Positions 19,015-28,113 are shown, counted from the stretch's first letter. The stretch: DNA of 56,903 nucleotides from Methylotenera sp. (GCA_005777825.1 SXLB01000004.1:1-56903), one strand, 5' to 3'. Program-made: numbers and translations. The notes: generated by a model from the letters alone, not told the origin.

Positions 19015-20532
19015 TTGAATTTAGATGCCTTCGATGAAGCGCAATTACCCACTAAGCAAATCGACCCGAATTTGATGCAAGTGCATCGTGTTATGGGCTT
19101 GCAAGTGCGCAACAACGTGCTGTTTGTCGCCGTCTCCGACCCCACCAATTTGCATGCGCTTGATAGCGTGCAATTTTTAATGGGCATGAGCTTGTCACCG
19201 GTGGTAGTGGAAGACGACAAACTGGGTCAGTGGATAGCCAAATTGGTGGAAAGAAGCGACACCAGCATGCAGTCTTTTGATTTGGCAGACGATGAATTCG
19301 GCGTATTGGAACCGGACGGCTTAAACGACAAATCCGAGGCACTGGGCCAAGAAATTGACGATGCTCCAGTGGTTAAATTCTTAAACAAAATGTTACTGGA
19401 TGCAATCAACATGGGCGCATCCGATTTGCATTTTGAGCCTTATGAAAAATTTTATCGGGTACGCTACCGAGTAGACGGCATCCTAAGAGAAATTAACCAG
19501 CCGCCATTGGCCATCAAGGAAAAATTGGCTTCGCGCATCAAAGTGATTTCCAACATGGACATCTCGGAAAAACGCGTTCCACAAGACGGTCGCATGAAGC
19601 TGGTCCTGTCTAAAACCCGCCACATCGATTTCCGGGTCAGTACCTTGCCCATGCTACACGGCGAAAAAATTGTCTTACGTATTTTAGATCCGGCCAGTGC
19701 CAGCCTAGGTATCGATGCCTTAGGCTACGAGCCTGAGCAAAAAGCCGCTCTGCTGCGCGCCATCCAACGTCCTTATGGCCTGGTATTGGTCACCGGCCCC
19801 ACCGGCTCAGGCAAGACCGTGTCGCTATACAGCTGCCTAAACATACTTAACAACCCCGGCGTGAACATTGCCACGGCAGAAGACCCTTGCGAAATTCCAC
19901 TGGCAGGCATTAACCAAGTTAACGTGAATGACAAACAAGGGCTCACTTTTGCTGCCGCCTTAAAATCCTTCTTACGGCAAGATCCCGACATCATCATGAT
20001 AGGTGAAATCCGCGATTTAGAAACTGCCGACATGGCCATCAAAGCCGCTTCCACCGGCCACATGGTGCTGTCTACCCTGCACACCAACGATGCGCCATCG
20101 ACCTTAACGCGCCTGCTTAATATGGGGGTGGCGCCATTCAATATCGCGGCTGCGGTCTCGCTGATTACGGCGCAACGGTTAGCTCGGCGGCTTTGCCCTA
20201 GCTGTAAAGTGCCCATGGACGTGCCTAAGCAAGCCTTACTGGGCCTGGGTTTTAGTGAGCACGACTTGGATGGCAGTTGGCAGTTGTACGTTCCTAAAGC
20301 AGGCGGCTGCCCGCATTGCAATGACGGCTACAAAGGCCGCGTTGGCATCTATCAAGTCATGCCTATCAGCGACGCCATCAGCCGCCTTATTATGAATAAT
20401 GGCACAGTGCACGACATTGCCGACCAGGCCAAATTGGAAGGCGTGAAGGATTTGCGCCTAGCCGGTTTAGAAAAAGTGAAGCAAGGTTTAACCTCCATCG
20501 CAGAAATTGAAAGTTGCACCAATGAACAATAG
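19015..20532 (+). CDS. pilB: Type IV pilus assembly ATPase PilB, N-terminally damaged
   Basis: Hexameric ATPase that powers pilus extension. The open part from TTG 19015 is 505 residues, whereas normal PilB is about 560-575. It contains the rest of the MshEN domain (VAVSDPTNLHALDSV), the N2 domain, Walker A GPTGSGKTVSLYS, the Asp and His boxes (DPDIIMIGEIRDLETA, STLHTND) and a zinc Cys tetrad (CPSC ... CPHC), all intact. PilB homology continues upstream of the TTG without a usable start, so the 5' end appears mutated. Type IV pilus rather than type II secretion is favoured by the pilC type next to it. It ends with TAG 11 bases before pilC. Function is doubtful unless the TTG is used. Confidence 0.85.
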   Translation: MNLDAFDEAQLPTKQIDPNLMQVHRVMGLQVRNNVLFVAVSDPTNLHALDSVQFLMGMSLSPVVVEDDKLGQWIAKLVERSDTSMQSFDLADDEFGVLEPDGLNDKSEALGQEIDDAPVVKFLNKMLLDAINMGASDLHFEPYEKFYRVRYRVDGILREINQPPLAIKEKLASRIKVISNMDISEKRVPQDGRMKLVLSKTRHIDFRVSTLPMLHGEKIVLRILDPASASLGIDALGYEPEQKAALLRAIQRPYGLVLVTGPTGSGKTVSLYSCLNILNNPGVNIATAEDPCEIPLAGINQVNVNDKQGLTFAAALKSFLRQDPDIIMIGEIRDLETADMAIKAASTGHMVLSTLHTNDAPSTLTRLLNMGVAPFNIAAAVSLITAQRLARRLCPSCKVPMDVPKQALLGLGFSEHDLDGSWQLYVPKAGGCPHCNDGYKGRVGIYQVMPISDAISRLIMNNGTVHDIADQAKLEGVKDLRLAGLEKVKQGLTSIAEIESCTNEQ

Positions 20533-20543
20533 GCATAGCCATC

Positions 20544-21761
20544 ATGGCCCTCACTAGCGCACAAAAAAAAGACGCAGTGTATGCGTGGGAAGGTAAAGAT
20601 AAAAAAGGCAAAATCCTTAAAGGCGAGATGCGCGCGGTCGGTGACGCCTACGTCAAAGCCAGCTTACGCCGGCAAGGCGTAACGGTCAGCAAAATCAAAA
20701 AAGTCAGCAGCTTTGCCAGCAAGGGATCGGTCAGCGAAAAAGACATCACGCTGTTTACCCGCCAACTGGCCACCATGATGAAAGCCGGCGTGCCACTACT
20801 GCAATGCTTTGACATAGTCGGCAAAGGCCACAGCAACCCGGCCGTGGCTAAATTACTCATGGATATCAAAGCTGACGTTGAAACCGGCAGCAGTTTGAGT
20901 GCGGCGTTTCGCAAATACCCCCTGCATTTTGATGCCTTGTTTTGCAATCTCATTGCTGCTGGTGAGCAAGCCGGCATTCTGGACACCTTGCTAGACCGGT
21001 TGGCCACCTACAAAGAAAAAATTCTGGCGATTAAAGCCAAAATAAAATCGGCTTTGGTTTACCCAGCAGCCATCGTGGCGGTGGCTTTTATCATAGTCAG
21101 TGTCATTATGATTTTTGTTATCCCCGCCTTTAAAACTCTGTTTGACGGCTTTGGCGCTGACTTGCCACTGCCAACCTTGGTGGTGATGGCCATATCCGAT
21201 GCCTTTGTCGCTTGGTGGTGGGCCATATTTGGCGTGATTGGCGGCGGGCTCTGGTTTTTCTTTTATACTTGGAAACGCTCGCTCAAGATGCAGGCCAGCA
21301 TGGACAGGTTAATCTTGCAGATTCCAGTATTTGGCCCACTGGTGCGCAAAGCCACTATTGCGCGCTGGGCACGCACCTTGTCCACCATGTTTGCTGCTGG
21401 CGTGCCCCTGGTAGAAGCCTTAGACTCGGTTGGCGGGGCCGCAGGCAACCACGTTTACCTGACTGCCACCAAAGCCATCCAACGTGAAATCAGCACAGGC
21501 ACCAGCTTGACCGTGGCCATGCAAAACACCCAGGTCTTCCCTAGCATGGTCTTGCAAATGACCGCCATAGGCGAGGAGTCTGGGGCATTGGATGCCATGC
21601 TAAGCAAAATAGCGGACTTTTTTGAAGCCGAAGTGGACGACGCGGTGGCTGCGCTGGCCAACCTAATGGAGCCAGTCATCATGGTGGTGCTTGGGGTGCT
21701 GATAGGCGGCCTGGTGATTGCTATGTACATGCCCATATTTAAAATGGGCGCCGTGGTTTAA
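20544..21761 (+). CDS. pilC: Type IV pilus inner-membrane platform protein PilC
   Basis: Platform protein on which PilB acts to feed pilins into the fibre. The protein is 405 residues, normal length and intact. A cytoplasmic N-terminus (YAWEGKDKKGKILKGEMRA) is followed by two T2SSF domains (about 70-195 and 270-395), each with the pattern FTRQLATMMKAGVPLLQ / WARTLSTMFAAGVPLVEALD. Three membrane helices lie near 175-195, 220-240 and 375-400. Usually pilD follows, but here a tandem repeat and the opposing dsbC do. Confidence 0.95.
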   Translation: MALTSAQKKDAVYAWEGKDKKGKILKGEMRAVGDAYVKASLRRQGVTVSKIKKVSSFASKGSVSEKDITLFTRQLATMMKAGVPLLQCFDIVGKGHSNPAVAKLLMDIKADVETGSSLSAAFRKYPLHFDALFCNLIAAGEQAGILDTLLDRLATYKEKILAIKAKIKSALVYPAAIVAVAFIIVSVIMIFVIPAFKTLFDGFGADLPLPTLVVMAISDAFVAWWWAIFGVIGGGLWFFFYTWKRSLKMQASMDRLILQIPVFGPLVRKATIARWARTLSTMFAAGVPLVEALDSVGGAAGNHVYLTATKAIQREISTGTSLTVAMQNTQVFPSMVLQMTAIGEESGALDAMLSKIADFFEAEVDDAVAALANLMEPVIMVVLGVLIGGLVIAMYMPIFKMGAVV

Positions 21762-21843
21762 AGCCCAGGGTTAGAACCCAGGGTTAGATCCTAGGTTTAG
21801 AAACCAGGCTTAATAGCCTAGGCTTTAAGTCGCAGCCCAGGCC
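21762..21843. repeat. Degenerate tandem repeat of about 13 bp with palindromic units
   Basis: Six consecutive degenerate units around the consensus AGAnCC(T/A)AGG(G/T)TT: starts at 21762, 21773, 21786, 21799, 21812 and 21827. Each core is itself nearly palindromic (AACCCAGGGTT, AGCCTAGGCT). It fills the gap between the convergent genes pilC and dsbC, where pilD would be expected. Confidence 0.75.
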
Positions 21844-21851
21844 ATCAAGCT

Positions 21852-22571
21852 TTACTTTCTGGCGGCCGCTTGCAAGGCCCGCTCAATTTCCTTATACGGC
21901 TGCGCGCCTAACATGCGCTTGCCATCGGCAAAAATCAAGGTGGGCGTGCTGGTAATATCCAATGATTTGGCCAAATCGCCGACCTTCTCTAGAGGCACAT
22001 CGCAATTGACGGCATTTTTAGGCAATTGATTGCGCATGATCCAATCGTCCCATGCTTTCACCCGATTGCTGGCACACCAGATGGCTTTAGACTTAGCCGC
22101 GGCATCCGGGTGCAGTTGCACGATGGGGTAGAGAAAAGTATAGACAGTGACATCCGTAATGTTGCTTAGCTCATTTTGCTCCAAGCGTTTGCAATACGGG
22201 CAATCCACATCGGAGAACACCACCAACTTGCGACTGCCGTTGCCCTTCACCACCTTAATGGCTTGATCCAAGGGCAGTTTGGCGAAGTCTATTTTCGTCA
22301 GCTCGTCCATGCGCTCCGCGGTCAAATCTTTTTTGGATTTAGGATCGACCAAACGCCCTTCCGCAATCAAGAAGGTCATTTTTTCATCGGTGTAGATAAT
22401 TTGCCCCGCCATGAACACTTCATACAAACCCGGGTAAGGCGTTTTGCTGACGCTTTCTACTTTAAATTTTGGGTAGGCAGCTTCCACGGCTTTTTTAAGG
22501 CTGGCTTCGTCGGCCATGGCGGCAACACTGAGGCTGCTTAAAACGGCATAAGCCACTAATTGTTTGATCAT
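21852..22571 (-). CDS. dsbC: Periplasmic thiol:disulfide isomerase DsbC
   Basis: Reshuffles wrong disulfide bonds in exported proteins and is kept reduced by DsbD. The protein is 239 residues. A signal peptide ends AAMA/DEASL near residue 20. An N-terminal dimerisation domain (about 22-85) precedes a thioredoxin-fold domain with the active site Cys124-Pro-Tyr-Cys127 and a second Cys pair (WCASN, NCDVP). The cis-Pro region is STPTLIF. A good ribosome-binding site (TAGGAAAA) precedes the ATG. It is last in the minus-strand series from amgK, 47 bases after the second hydroxylase gene. Confidence 0.95.
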   Translation of the reverse strand: MIKQLVAYAVLSSLSVAAMADEASLKKAVEAAYPKFKVESVSKTPYPGLYEVFMAGQIIYTDEKMTFLIAEGRLVDPKSKKDLTAERMDELTKIDFAKLPLDQAIKVVKGNGSRKLVVFSDVDCPYCKRLEQNELSNITDVTVYTFLYPIVQLHPDAAAKSKAIWCASNRVKAWDDWIMRNQLPKNAVNCDVPLEKVGDLAKSLDITSTPTLIFADGKRMLGAQPYKEIERALQAAARK

Positions 22572-22618
22572 AGTTTTCCTAAATTAAATGGTGAGGCAAG
22601 CTAAGCTTAAACCACACC

Positions 22619-23896
22619 TTAAAGCTTGAGCGCTAGGGTCAGCAAGGTCTTCTTAATGAGGCCTTGATTAGCCAACTGCCAAGCCGCGTTTCGAATGCCG
22701 TTAAGCACGGGATTGGCACTGGCAAAAAGCTGAAAAAGCCCGTCAGTAAGCAACTGCATGCTGAGCACATCGGCTTTTCTACGCCTAGTATAGGCTTTTA
22801 ACAGACTGTTGTCGGCAAGGCTTTGATAGCTATTTTTTGTCTGCCAACTGGCCAACAAATCGATCACGTCTCTGAAACCTAAGTTAACGCCTTGTCCTGC
22901 CATAGGGTGAATTTGATGGGCGGCATCGCCTACCAATACCACGTCGTCTTGTACGGTGCGCTCACACGTTTGCCGACTCAAAGGAAACGCCACTGGCGGA
23001 CTGATCAACTGCATCTCACCCAAAGCTTCGCCACCGGCTTGCATCACCGCCTTAGTAAAGGCAGTCGGACTCAAAGCCAACAATTCATCCGCATAGGCCA
23101 ATGGCACTGACCAGACGATGGACACCGTGTTATTAGATAAGGGCAACCACGCGAGTATCGTGCCGCCGTCCTGACGCTGGCTAGTAAACCACTGCCTAGC
23201 GACCTGCGCATGGTCCTGCGCCACGCTAAAATTGGCCACGATGCCAAGCTGCGCATAGGATTTTTTTTGCACGGTAATGCCCAATTGCTGGCGCAGCCAA
23301 GATTGACTGCCATCGGCCGCGATCACCAGACTGCTTTGTATCGTGCGCTTATCGGCCAGATGCAAGGTGGTGGTGGCGCTGTCAAACGCAACACAGGCAA
23401 GATTAAATAGGACGGGCATGCCAGTCATGCTGACGCGTTCATGCAAGGCCTGCGCCAAGGCCCGCGATTCCAGCACGTATGCCAAGCAATCAGCGGATTC
23501 GTCCTCAGCGTCTAAGCTCAAGGGCACACCGTCCGCAAAAATTTGCATGGCATTAATCTGACCTAAGCGGGCTTTATCAAGCAAGGGCCAAGCGCCTAAC
23601 TCGGCCAACCACTTGGCATTATTTGGGCTGATGGCATAAATTCTGGCATCCCAATTTGTACTAGTAGCTCCCTGGCCACTAGCATTCCATAGACTATTGG
23701 CATCGGCATTAAGCTGGGACTGAGTTAGCCCTGGGCCGCTGTCCAGCAGGGCCACGCTATAACCCGCCTCATGGCAGGCCAAGGCAGCGGCTAAGCCCAC
23801 CAAGCCGGCGCCCACTACCGTCACATCCACCACCAGCGAGGCTGCATGGTCTGCGCCAGGCGCCATGGTTTGAGCTATAGACTGGGCTATGGTCAT
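22619..23896 (-). CDS. FAD-dependent ubiquinone-biosynthesis hydroxylase (UbiF/UbiI-like)
   Basis: The protein is 425 residues of the UbiH/UbiF/COQ6 flavin monooxygenase family, which hydroxylate the ubiquinone ring. The FAD dinucleotide motif GAGLVGLAAALA is near residue 30, preceded by an unusually long N-terminal tail of about 24 residues. The second FAD motif GDAAHQIHPMAGQGVNLGFR matches UbiF/UbiI (GDAAH) rather than UbiH. The ring position it acts on cannot be decided. Its start overlaps the ubiH stop by 4 bases, as in the E. coli ubiH-ubiI pair. Confidence 0.9.
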   Translation of the reverse strand: MTIAQSIAQTMAPGADHAASLVVDVTVVGAGLVGLAAALACHEAGYSVALLDSGPGLTQSQLNADANSLWNASGQGATSTNWDARIYAISPNNAKWLAELGAWPLLDKARLGQINAMQIFADGVPLSLDAEDESADCLAYVLESRALAQALHERVSMTGMPVLFNLACVAFDSATTTLHLADKRTIQSSLVIAADGSQSWLRQQLGITVQKKSYAQLGIVANFSVAQDHAQVARQWFTSQRQDGGTILAWLPLSNNTVSIVWSVPLAYADELLALSPTAFTKAVMQAGGEALGEMQLISPPVAFPLSRQTCERTVQDDVVLVGDAAHQIHPMAGQGVNLGFRDVIDLLASWQTKNSYQSLADNSLLKAYTRRRKADVLSMQLLTDGLFQLFASANPVLNGIRNAAWQLANQGLIKKTLLTLALKL

Positions 23897-25053
23897 TTAC
23901 CAAAACTCATTTTTTGTATCAAATGCCGTTTTATCGGTTTGATCACATCAAACAAAGCCAAACCGGTGCTTCTGATGGCAGGCAAACCCAACAAGTCGTT
24001 GGAAAACACATTGACCAAAAAGTCGGTAAACAATAAGCCGCGCTTGCTATCATTTTGGCGACTGGCATGGTAGGCCTGCAGCATGCTTGCATCGCCTAAG
24101 TTTGCGGGCGGGCAAGCTTGTATGCTGGCGGCCAGCGAGACGGCATCGCGCAAACCGACATTGAAACCTTGACCTGCAACCGGGTGCATGGTCTGCGCCG
24201 CATTGCCTATCACGACCAAGTGCGCCACGTCCTTGGTTTTTAATTGCGCCAGTTTTAATGGAAAGCGCAGGCGTTTGCCTACTTTCAAGAATTGCCCGAC
24301 TCGGTCGCCAAACTGCAAATGAAATTGCCTTAAAAAATCCTCGTCAGACAGCGTCATCAACTGCGCCACGTAATCGGCTTTACCGGTCCAAACCAAGGAA
24401 AAAGCCGTGGGTCCATTGGGCAGCAAAGCCAAGGGGCCATGCTCGGTAAAGCGCTCGTAAGCCACGTTGCCGTGAGGGAGCTCGGCTTCCACCTTGCTAA
24501 TCAAGGCGTCATGGCCGTACTCTTTGGTCGCCTTAGTGAGCCCATCAATTTCAGCTAGGCTACGCCCACCATCGGCTAACACCACCAAGGGACTGCTGAC
24601 CTGCAGGCTTTGCCCTTGATGCGTGTAGCTAACGCTGGCATCTTGCGCACTGTGCACTATCTGCTCAGCATGGGCTTCAAACAAACCATGCACCAAGGGC
24701 TGCTGACTCATCGCTTCATTTAAGGCGCGGCTTAAATCGCCGTAGGACAGCACGTAACCCAAGGCTTCTTGCTGCAAGTCAGCGGCATGCAGCCATGAAC
24801 GGCCTAAGCTGCCTTTTTGTGACACGTGTATGCTGTTGATGGCGGTAGCCAAAGGGGCCAGCGCAGTCCATATGCCTAGCTTTTCCAATATGCGACGGCT
24901 GCCAAAAGACAAGGCCAAGGCACGGCTTTCTTGATAGGCATCGCTTTGTTTGCGCGCTTCTAGGACGCTAACGGACTGACCCTGTTGCGCCAGCAACAAG
25001 GCCAAGGTGGCGCCTACCGGCCCACCACCAACGATAATGATGGGCGCCGTCAT
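23893..25053 (-). CDS. ubiH: 2-octaprenyl-6-methoxyphenol hydroxylase-like, UbiH
   Basis: Flavin monooxygenase of ubiquinone synthesis. The protein is 386 residues. The N-terminal FAD motif GGGPVGATLALLLA starts at residue 9. The C-terminal FAD motif is GNAAQTMHPVAGQGFNVGLR, with Asn and Gln exactly as in E. coli UbiH (GNAAQTLHP), which separates it from the neighbouring paralogue. It overlaps both pepP and the second hydroxylase by 4 bases, giving the classical pepP-ubiH-ubiI order. Confidence 0.9.
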   Translation of the reverse strand: MTAPIIIVGGGPVGATLALLLAQQGQSVSVLEARKQSDAYQESRALALSFGSRRILEKLGIWTALAPLATAINSIHVSQKGSLGRSWLHAADLQQEALGYVLSYGDLSRALNEAMSQQPLVHGLFEAHAEQIVHSAQDASVSYTHQGQSLQVSSPLVVLADGGRSLAEIDGLTKATKEYGHDALISKVEAELPHGNVAYERFTEHGPLALLPNGPTAFSLVWTGKADYVAQLMTLSDEDFLRQFHLQFGDRVGQFLKVGKRLRFPLKLAQLKTKDVAHLVVIGNAAQTMHPVAGQGFNVGLRDAVSLAASIQACPPANLGDASMLQAYHASRQNDSKRGLLFTDFLVNVFSNDLLGLPAIRSTGLALFDVIKPIKRHLIQKMSFGK

Positions 25054-26366
25054 GAGGTCTGCATCAACGCCTCTATGTCAGCGACTGTTTTAATGGCCTT
25101 AGCCGTTAACACATCGCAAGCTGTTGCCGTGACCAAGACGTCGTCCTCTATGCGTATGCCAGTATGCCAAAAATGCTCAGGCACGTTGGCCGCTGGGCGG
25201 ATGTAACAGCCCGGCTCAACGGTTAGGGTCATGCCTGGCGCTAAGCGTAGCCATTGCTGGTCGCGGTCTTTGTAGTCTCCTACATCGTGCACATCCAAGC
25301 CCAACCAATGGCCGGTTCGGTGCATGTAAAAGCGACGGTAGTCGCCACTTTCCAGCACCGCTTGCGGGCTACCCTGGCACAGCTTCAAATCGATAAACCC
25401 TTGCACCAATACCGCCAAGGCAGCTTGGTGGGCCGCATCCCATTCGTTTCCTGGTGCCACTTGCGCGATGGCGGCTGTTTGCGCCGCCAAGACCAATTCA
25501 TACAGGTCTTTTTGTGGCCCGCTGAAGCGACCATTGACCGGGAAGGTACGACTGATGTCGGAAGCGTAGCCGTCGAGCTCACAACCGGCATCAATTAACA
25601 CCAAGTCGCCGTCGCGCAATGGCGCGTTATTGGCGTTGTAATGCAAGGTGCAGGCGTTTGCACCGCCCGCCACAATGCTGGTGTAAGCAGGTGCCTGCGC
25701 GCCTTGGCGGTAAAATTCGTGTAAAAATTCCGCTTCCAACTGGTATTCCATCATACCCGGCTTAAGGAACTGCATGGCGCGGTTATGTGCCGTTGCCGCG
25801 ATATCAGCCGATTGCTGCATGATAGCTTGTTCAAAAGGCGATTTATAAAGCCGCATGGCATCGATGAGTTTGCGCGAGTCACAGACGGCGTCCGGCACGC
25901 TCACGCCACTTCGGCCTTGCGTGCTTAAATGGTTCAAGCAGGCCGTGAGTTTGGCATCCCATACTGCACTGACGCCTAGGCTAAAATACACCTTAGGCTG
26001 GTTGGCTAACAGGACCAGTAATTTGGCATCCAGCTCATCCATGCTGTAGGCTTCATCAAAGCCAAACTGCTCGCAAGCGGCAGCAGGGCCAAAACGAAAG
26101 CCATCCCAAATCTCCCGCTCCGGGTCTTTATTACGGCAAAATAAGATGGACTTGGGCTGATCGCCTCCCACCAACAGCAATACCGCTTCCGGTTCTTTGA
26201 ATCCGGTTAAATAATAAAACGAGCTATCAAAGCGATACGGGTAGTGACTATCGCGATTGCGTATGGCTTCGGCCGCGGTTGGAATAATGGCGACGCCTTC
26301 ACCCATGGCGCTGAGCAGTATTTGCCGCCTACTTTTAAATTCTGCTGGTACTGGGTTCATGTGCAT
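25050..26366 (-). CDS. pepP: Xaa-Pro aminopeptidase P
   Basis: Di-metal (Mn) peptidase of the M24 family that removes N-terminal residues before proline. The protein is 438 residues, like E. coli PepP. The N-terminal domain includes RNRDSHYPYRFDSSFYYLTGF. The C-terminal pita-bread domain shows the metal ligands: Asp in IDAGCE, Asp in ASDISRTFP, His in MHRTGHWLGLDVHD, Glu in VEPGCYI and Glu in GIRIEDD. It precedes ubiH with a 4-base overlap and follows murU by 29 bases. Confidence 0.96.
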   Translation of the reverse strand: MHMNPVPAEFKSRRQILLSAMGEGVAIIPTAAEAIRNRDSHYPYRFDSSFYYLTGFKEPEAVLLLVGGDQPKSILFCRNKDPEREIWDGFRFGPAAACEQFGFDEAYSMDELDAKLLVLLANQPKVYFSLGVSAVWDAKLTACLNHLSTQGRSGVSVPDAVCDSRKLIDAMRLYKSPFEQAIMQQSADIAATAHNRAMQFLKPGMMEYQLEAEFLHEFYRQGAQAPAYTSIVAGGANACTLHYNANNAPLRDGDLVLIDAGCELDGYASDISRTFPVNGRFSGPQKDLYELVLAAQTAAIAQVAPGNEWDAAHQAALAVLVQGFIDLKLCQGSPQAVLESGDYRRFYMHRTGHWLGLDVHDVGDYKDRDQQWLRLAPGMTLTVEPGCYIRPAANVPEHFWHTGIRIEDDVLVTATACDVLTAKAIKTVADIEALMQTS

Positions 26367-26395
26367 GCCGTCCGTTGTGGCTGAGTGAATAGTGC

Positions 26396-27085
26396 TTAGG
26401 CCAGAGGCCCACGCGTCATCAATTGTTGATCTAAGTTTTGCAAGCGCTCGGGTGTGCCTATGTCATGCCAAACGCCGTCGTAATAGCTAGCTGTGGCCAG
26501 TTGCTTGGCCATGGCATCACGCAACAAAGGAGCCAGTTTGGCGGCTTGGCCACGGACCACACCGGCAAACAAACTGGGGTGATAGACACCGACGCCGGAA
26601 AAAGTAAGCTTAGCGGCACCGCCCTCGCTCAAGCGCCCGTCGACGATGGCAAAGTCCCCTTGCGGATGCTGCGGCGGGTTGTCCACCATGAGTAAATGCG
26701 CCAGATTGGGGGACAAGCTGTGCGCCAAATTGGCCAATGGCGCAAAATCGATCTCGGTATAGATGTCACCATTGACCACCAAAAACGGCTGCTCACCTAA
26801 CAGCGGCAGCGCATTAGCAATACCGCCAGCGGTTTCCAATGCTTGTTGTTCGGGGCTGTATTGTATGTGCATGGACCATAGACTGCCATTGCCCAAGGCT
26901 TGTTCAATTTGCCCACCTAAATGCGCGTGATTAATCACCACCTCTTTAAACCCGGCTTGAGCTAAGCGCTCCAAGTGCCACACAATCAGCGGCTTAGCAC
27001 CCACCTTGAGCAAAGGTTTGGGGGTGAAATCGGTCAAGGGTCGCATGCGCTCACCTCGACCGGCTGCTAATATCATCGCTTTCAT
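26396..27085 (-). CDS. murU: N-acetylmuramate-1-phosphate uridylyltransferase MurU
   Basis: Nucleotidyltransferase that makes UDP-MurNAc from MurNAc-1-phosphate in the cell-wall recycling bypass of some proteobacteria. The protein is 229 residues. The signature LAAGRGERMRPLT and the sugar-binding KPLLKVGAKPLI are at the N-terminus, with VVNGDIYTEIDF as the metal-binding segment. The assignment rests on short length and on the one-base overlap (TAATG) with amgK, whose product makes the substrate. Alone, the sequence would only say sugar nucleotidyltransferase. Confidence 0.9.
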   Translation of the reverse strand: MKAMILAAGRGERMRPLTDFTPKPLLKVGAKPLIVWHLERLAQAGFKEVVINHAHLGGQIEQALGNGSLWSMHIQYSPEQQALETAGGIANALPLLGEQPFLVVNGDIYTEIDFAPLANLAHSLSPNLAHLLMVDNPPQHPQGDFAIVDGRLSEGGAAKLTFSGVGVYHPSLFAGVVRGQAAKLAPLLRDAMAKQLATASYYDGVWHDIGTPERLQNLDQQLMTRGPLA

Positions 27086-28098
27086 TAAAAGGTGTAGCCG
27101 GCTTGCGGCATGACGTTGACTAGTTGATTAAGCAAACGCAGCATCGGCCTTAATTCAACATAGCGCTCGCACACTTTACGCAACTGACCCATCACCAAGG
27201 GCTGATCCTTTAGGTAGGCATGCTTGCCATCCCTATGACTGAGCCTAGCAAAGATACCCAAGACCTTGATGTGGCGTTGCGCGCCCATCCACTCGAAATC
27301 ACGGTAAAACTCACTGAAATCTTGCGGCACCGGCAGGCCGGCTTTTTTGGCTGGCTGCCAATACCGCACGGCACTGTCTATGACTTGCTCTTCATCCCAG
27401 GCCACATAGGCATCCTTCAACAAGGACACCAGGTCGTAAGTAATGGGGCCGTAGACGGCATCCTGAAAATCCAGCACACCGGGGTTGTCCTGTGCTGTCA
27501 GCATTAAATTACGTGAATGAAAGTCTCGGTGCACGTAAACTTTAGCCTGCGCCAACACGTTGCGATTTAGTAGCTCAAACGTATTATTTAACACGGCTTG
27601 CTGCTCGGCGCTTAAGCTTAGATTAAGCTGCTTAGCCACGTACCAATCCGGAAACAATTGCATTTCACGACTGAGCAAGGCCTCATCGTAATCCGGCAAC
27701 TGCTTGGGCTGGCTGGCTAACTGCAATTTAATCAAGCTGTCGGTTGCCGCTTGATACAGCGGCCCGACGGTTTTTGCATTGAGCTGCGATAAATACGTAT
27801 CGTCACCTAGGTCACTTAATAATAAAAATCCTTGGCTCAGGTCTTGCGCTAAAACGTGCGGCACATTCAGTCCGGCATCCAGAAAGAGTTTGGCAACACG
27901 GACAAAGGGAGCGCAATCCTCTTGCGGCGGTGGCGCGTCCATGGCAATTAAACTGGCATGGCCCAAATGCGCTTGTGCCAAATGCACCCTAAAATAGCGT
28001 CTAAAACTGGCATCGGCCGATGCCGTAGTGAGGGTAAAACTGGCCGATGGCAAGACCCGATTAAGCCATAAAGTCAGTTGTTGCTGTCTGTCATCCAC
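27085..28098 (-). CDS. amgK: N-acetylmuramate/N-acetylglucosamine kinase AmgK
   Basis: Aminoglycoside-phosphotransferase-fold kinase that phosphorylates MurNAc (and GlcNAc) at C1 in peptidoglycan recycling. The protein is 337 residues. The catalytic loop is VHRDFHSRNLML (His, Asp, Asn) and the metal motif is LDFQDAVYGPITYDL. The start is GTG; an ATG 4 bases downstream is out of frame. A sigma-70-like promoter lies just upstream. The gene is divergent from lptD, the same arrangement I recall for pseudomonads, which supports the AmgK call. Confidence 0.9.
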   Translation of the reverse strand: MDDRQQQLTLWLNRVLPSASFTLTTASADASFRRYFRVHLAQAHLGHASLIAMDAPPPQEDCAPFVRVAKLFLDAGLNVPHVLAQDLSQGFLLLSDLGDDTYLSQLNAKTVGPLYQAATDSLIKLQLASQPKQLPDYDEALLSREMQLFPDWYVAKQLNLSLSAEQQAVLNNTFELLNRNVLAQAKVYVHRDFHSRNLMLTAQDNPGVLDFQDAVYGPITYDLVSLLKDAYVAWDEEQVIDSAVRYWQPAKKAGLPVPQDFSEFYRDFEWMGAQRHIKVLGIFARLSHRDGKHAYLKDQPLVMGQLRKVCERYVELRPMLRLLNQLVNVMPQAGYTF

Positions 28099-28113
28099 GA
28101 GGGTGTATCCAAT

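Noticed and set aside
19773-20321. Antisense 182-codon frame in pilB
   Set aside because: Shadow of a conserved ATPase; no motif, no ribosome-binding site.
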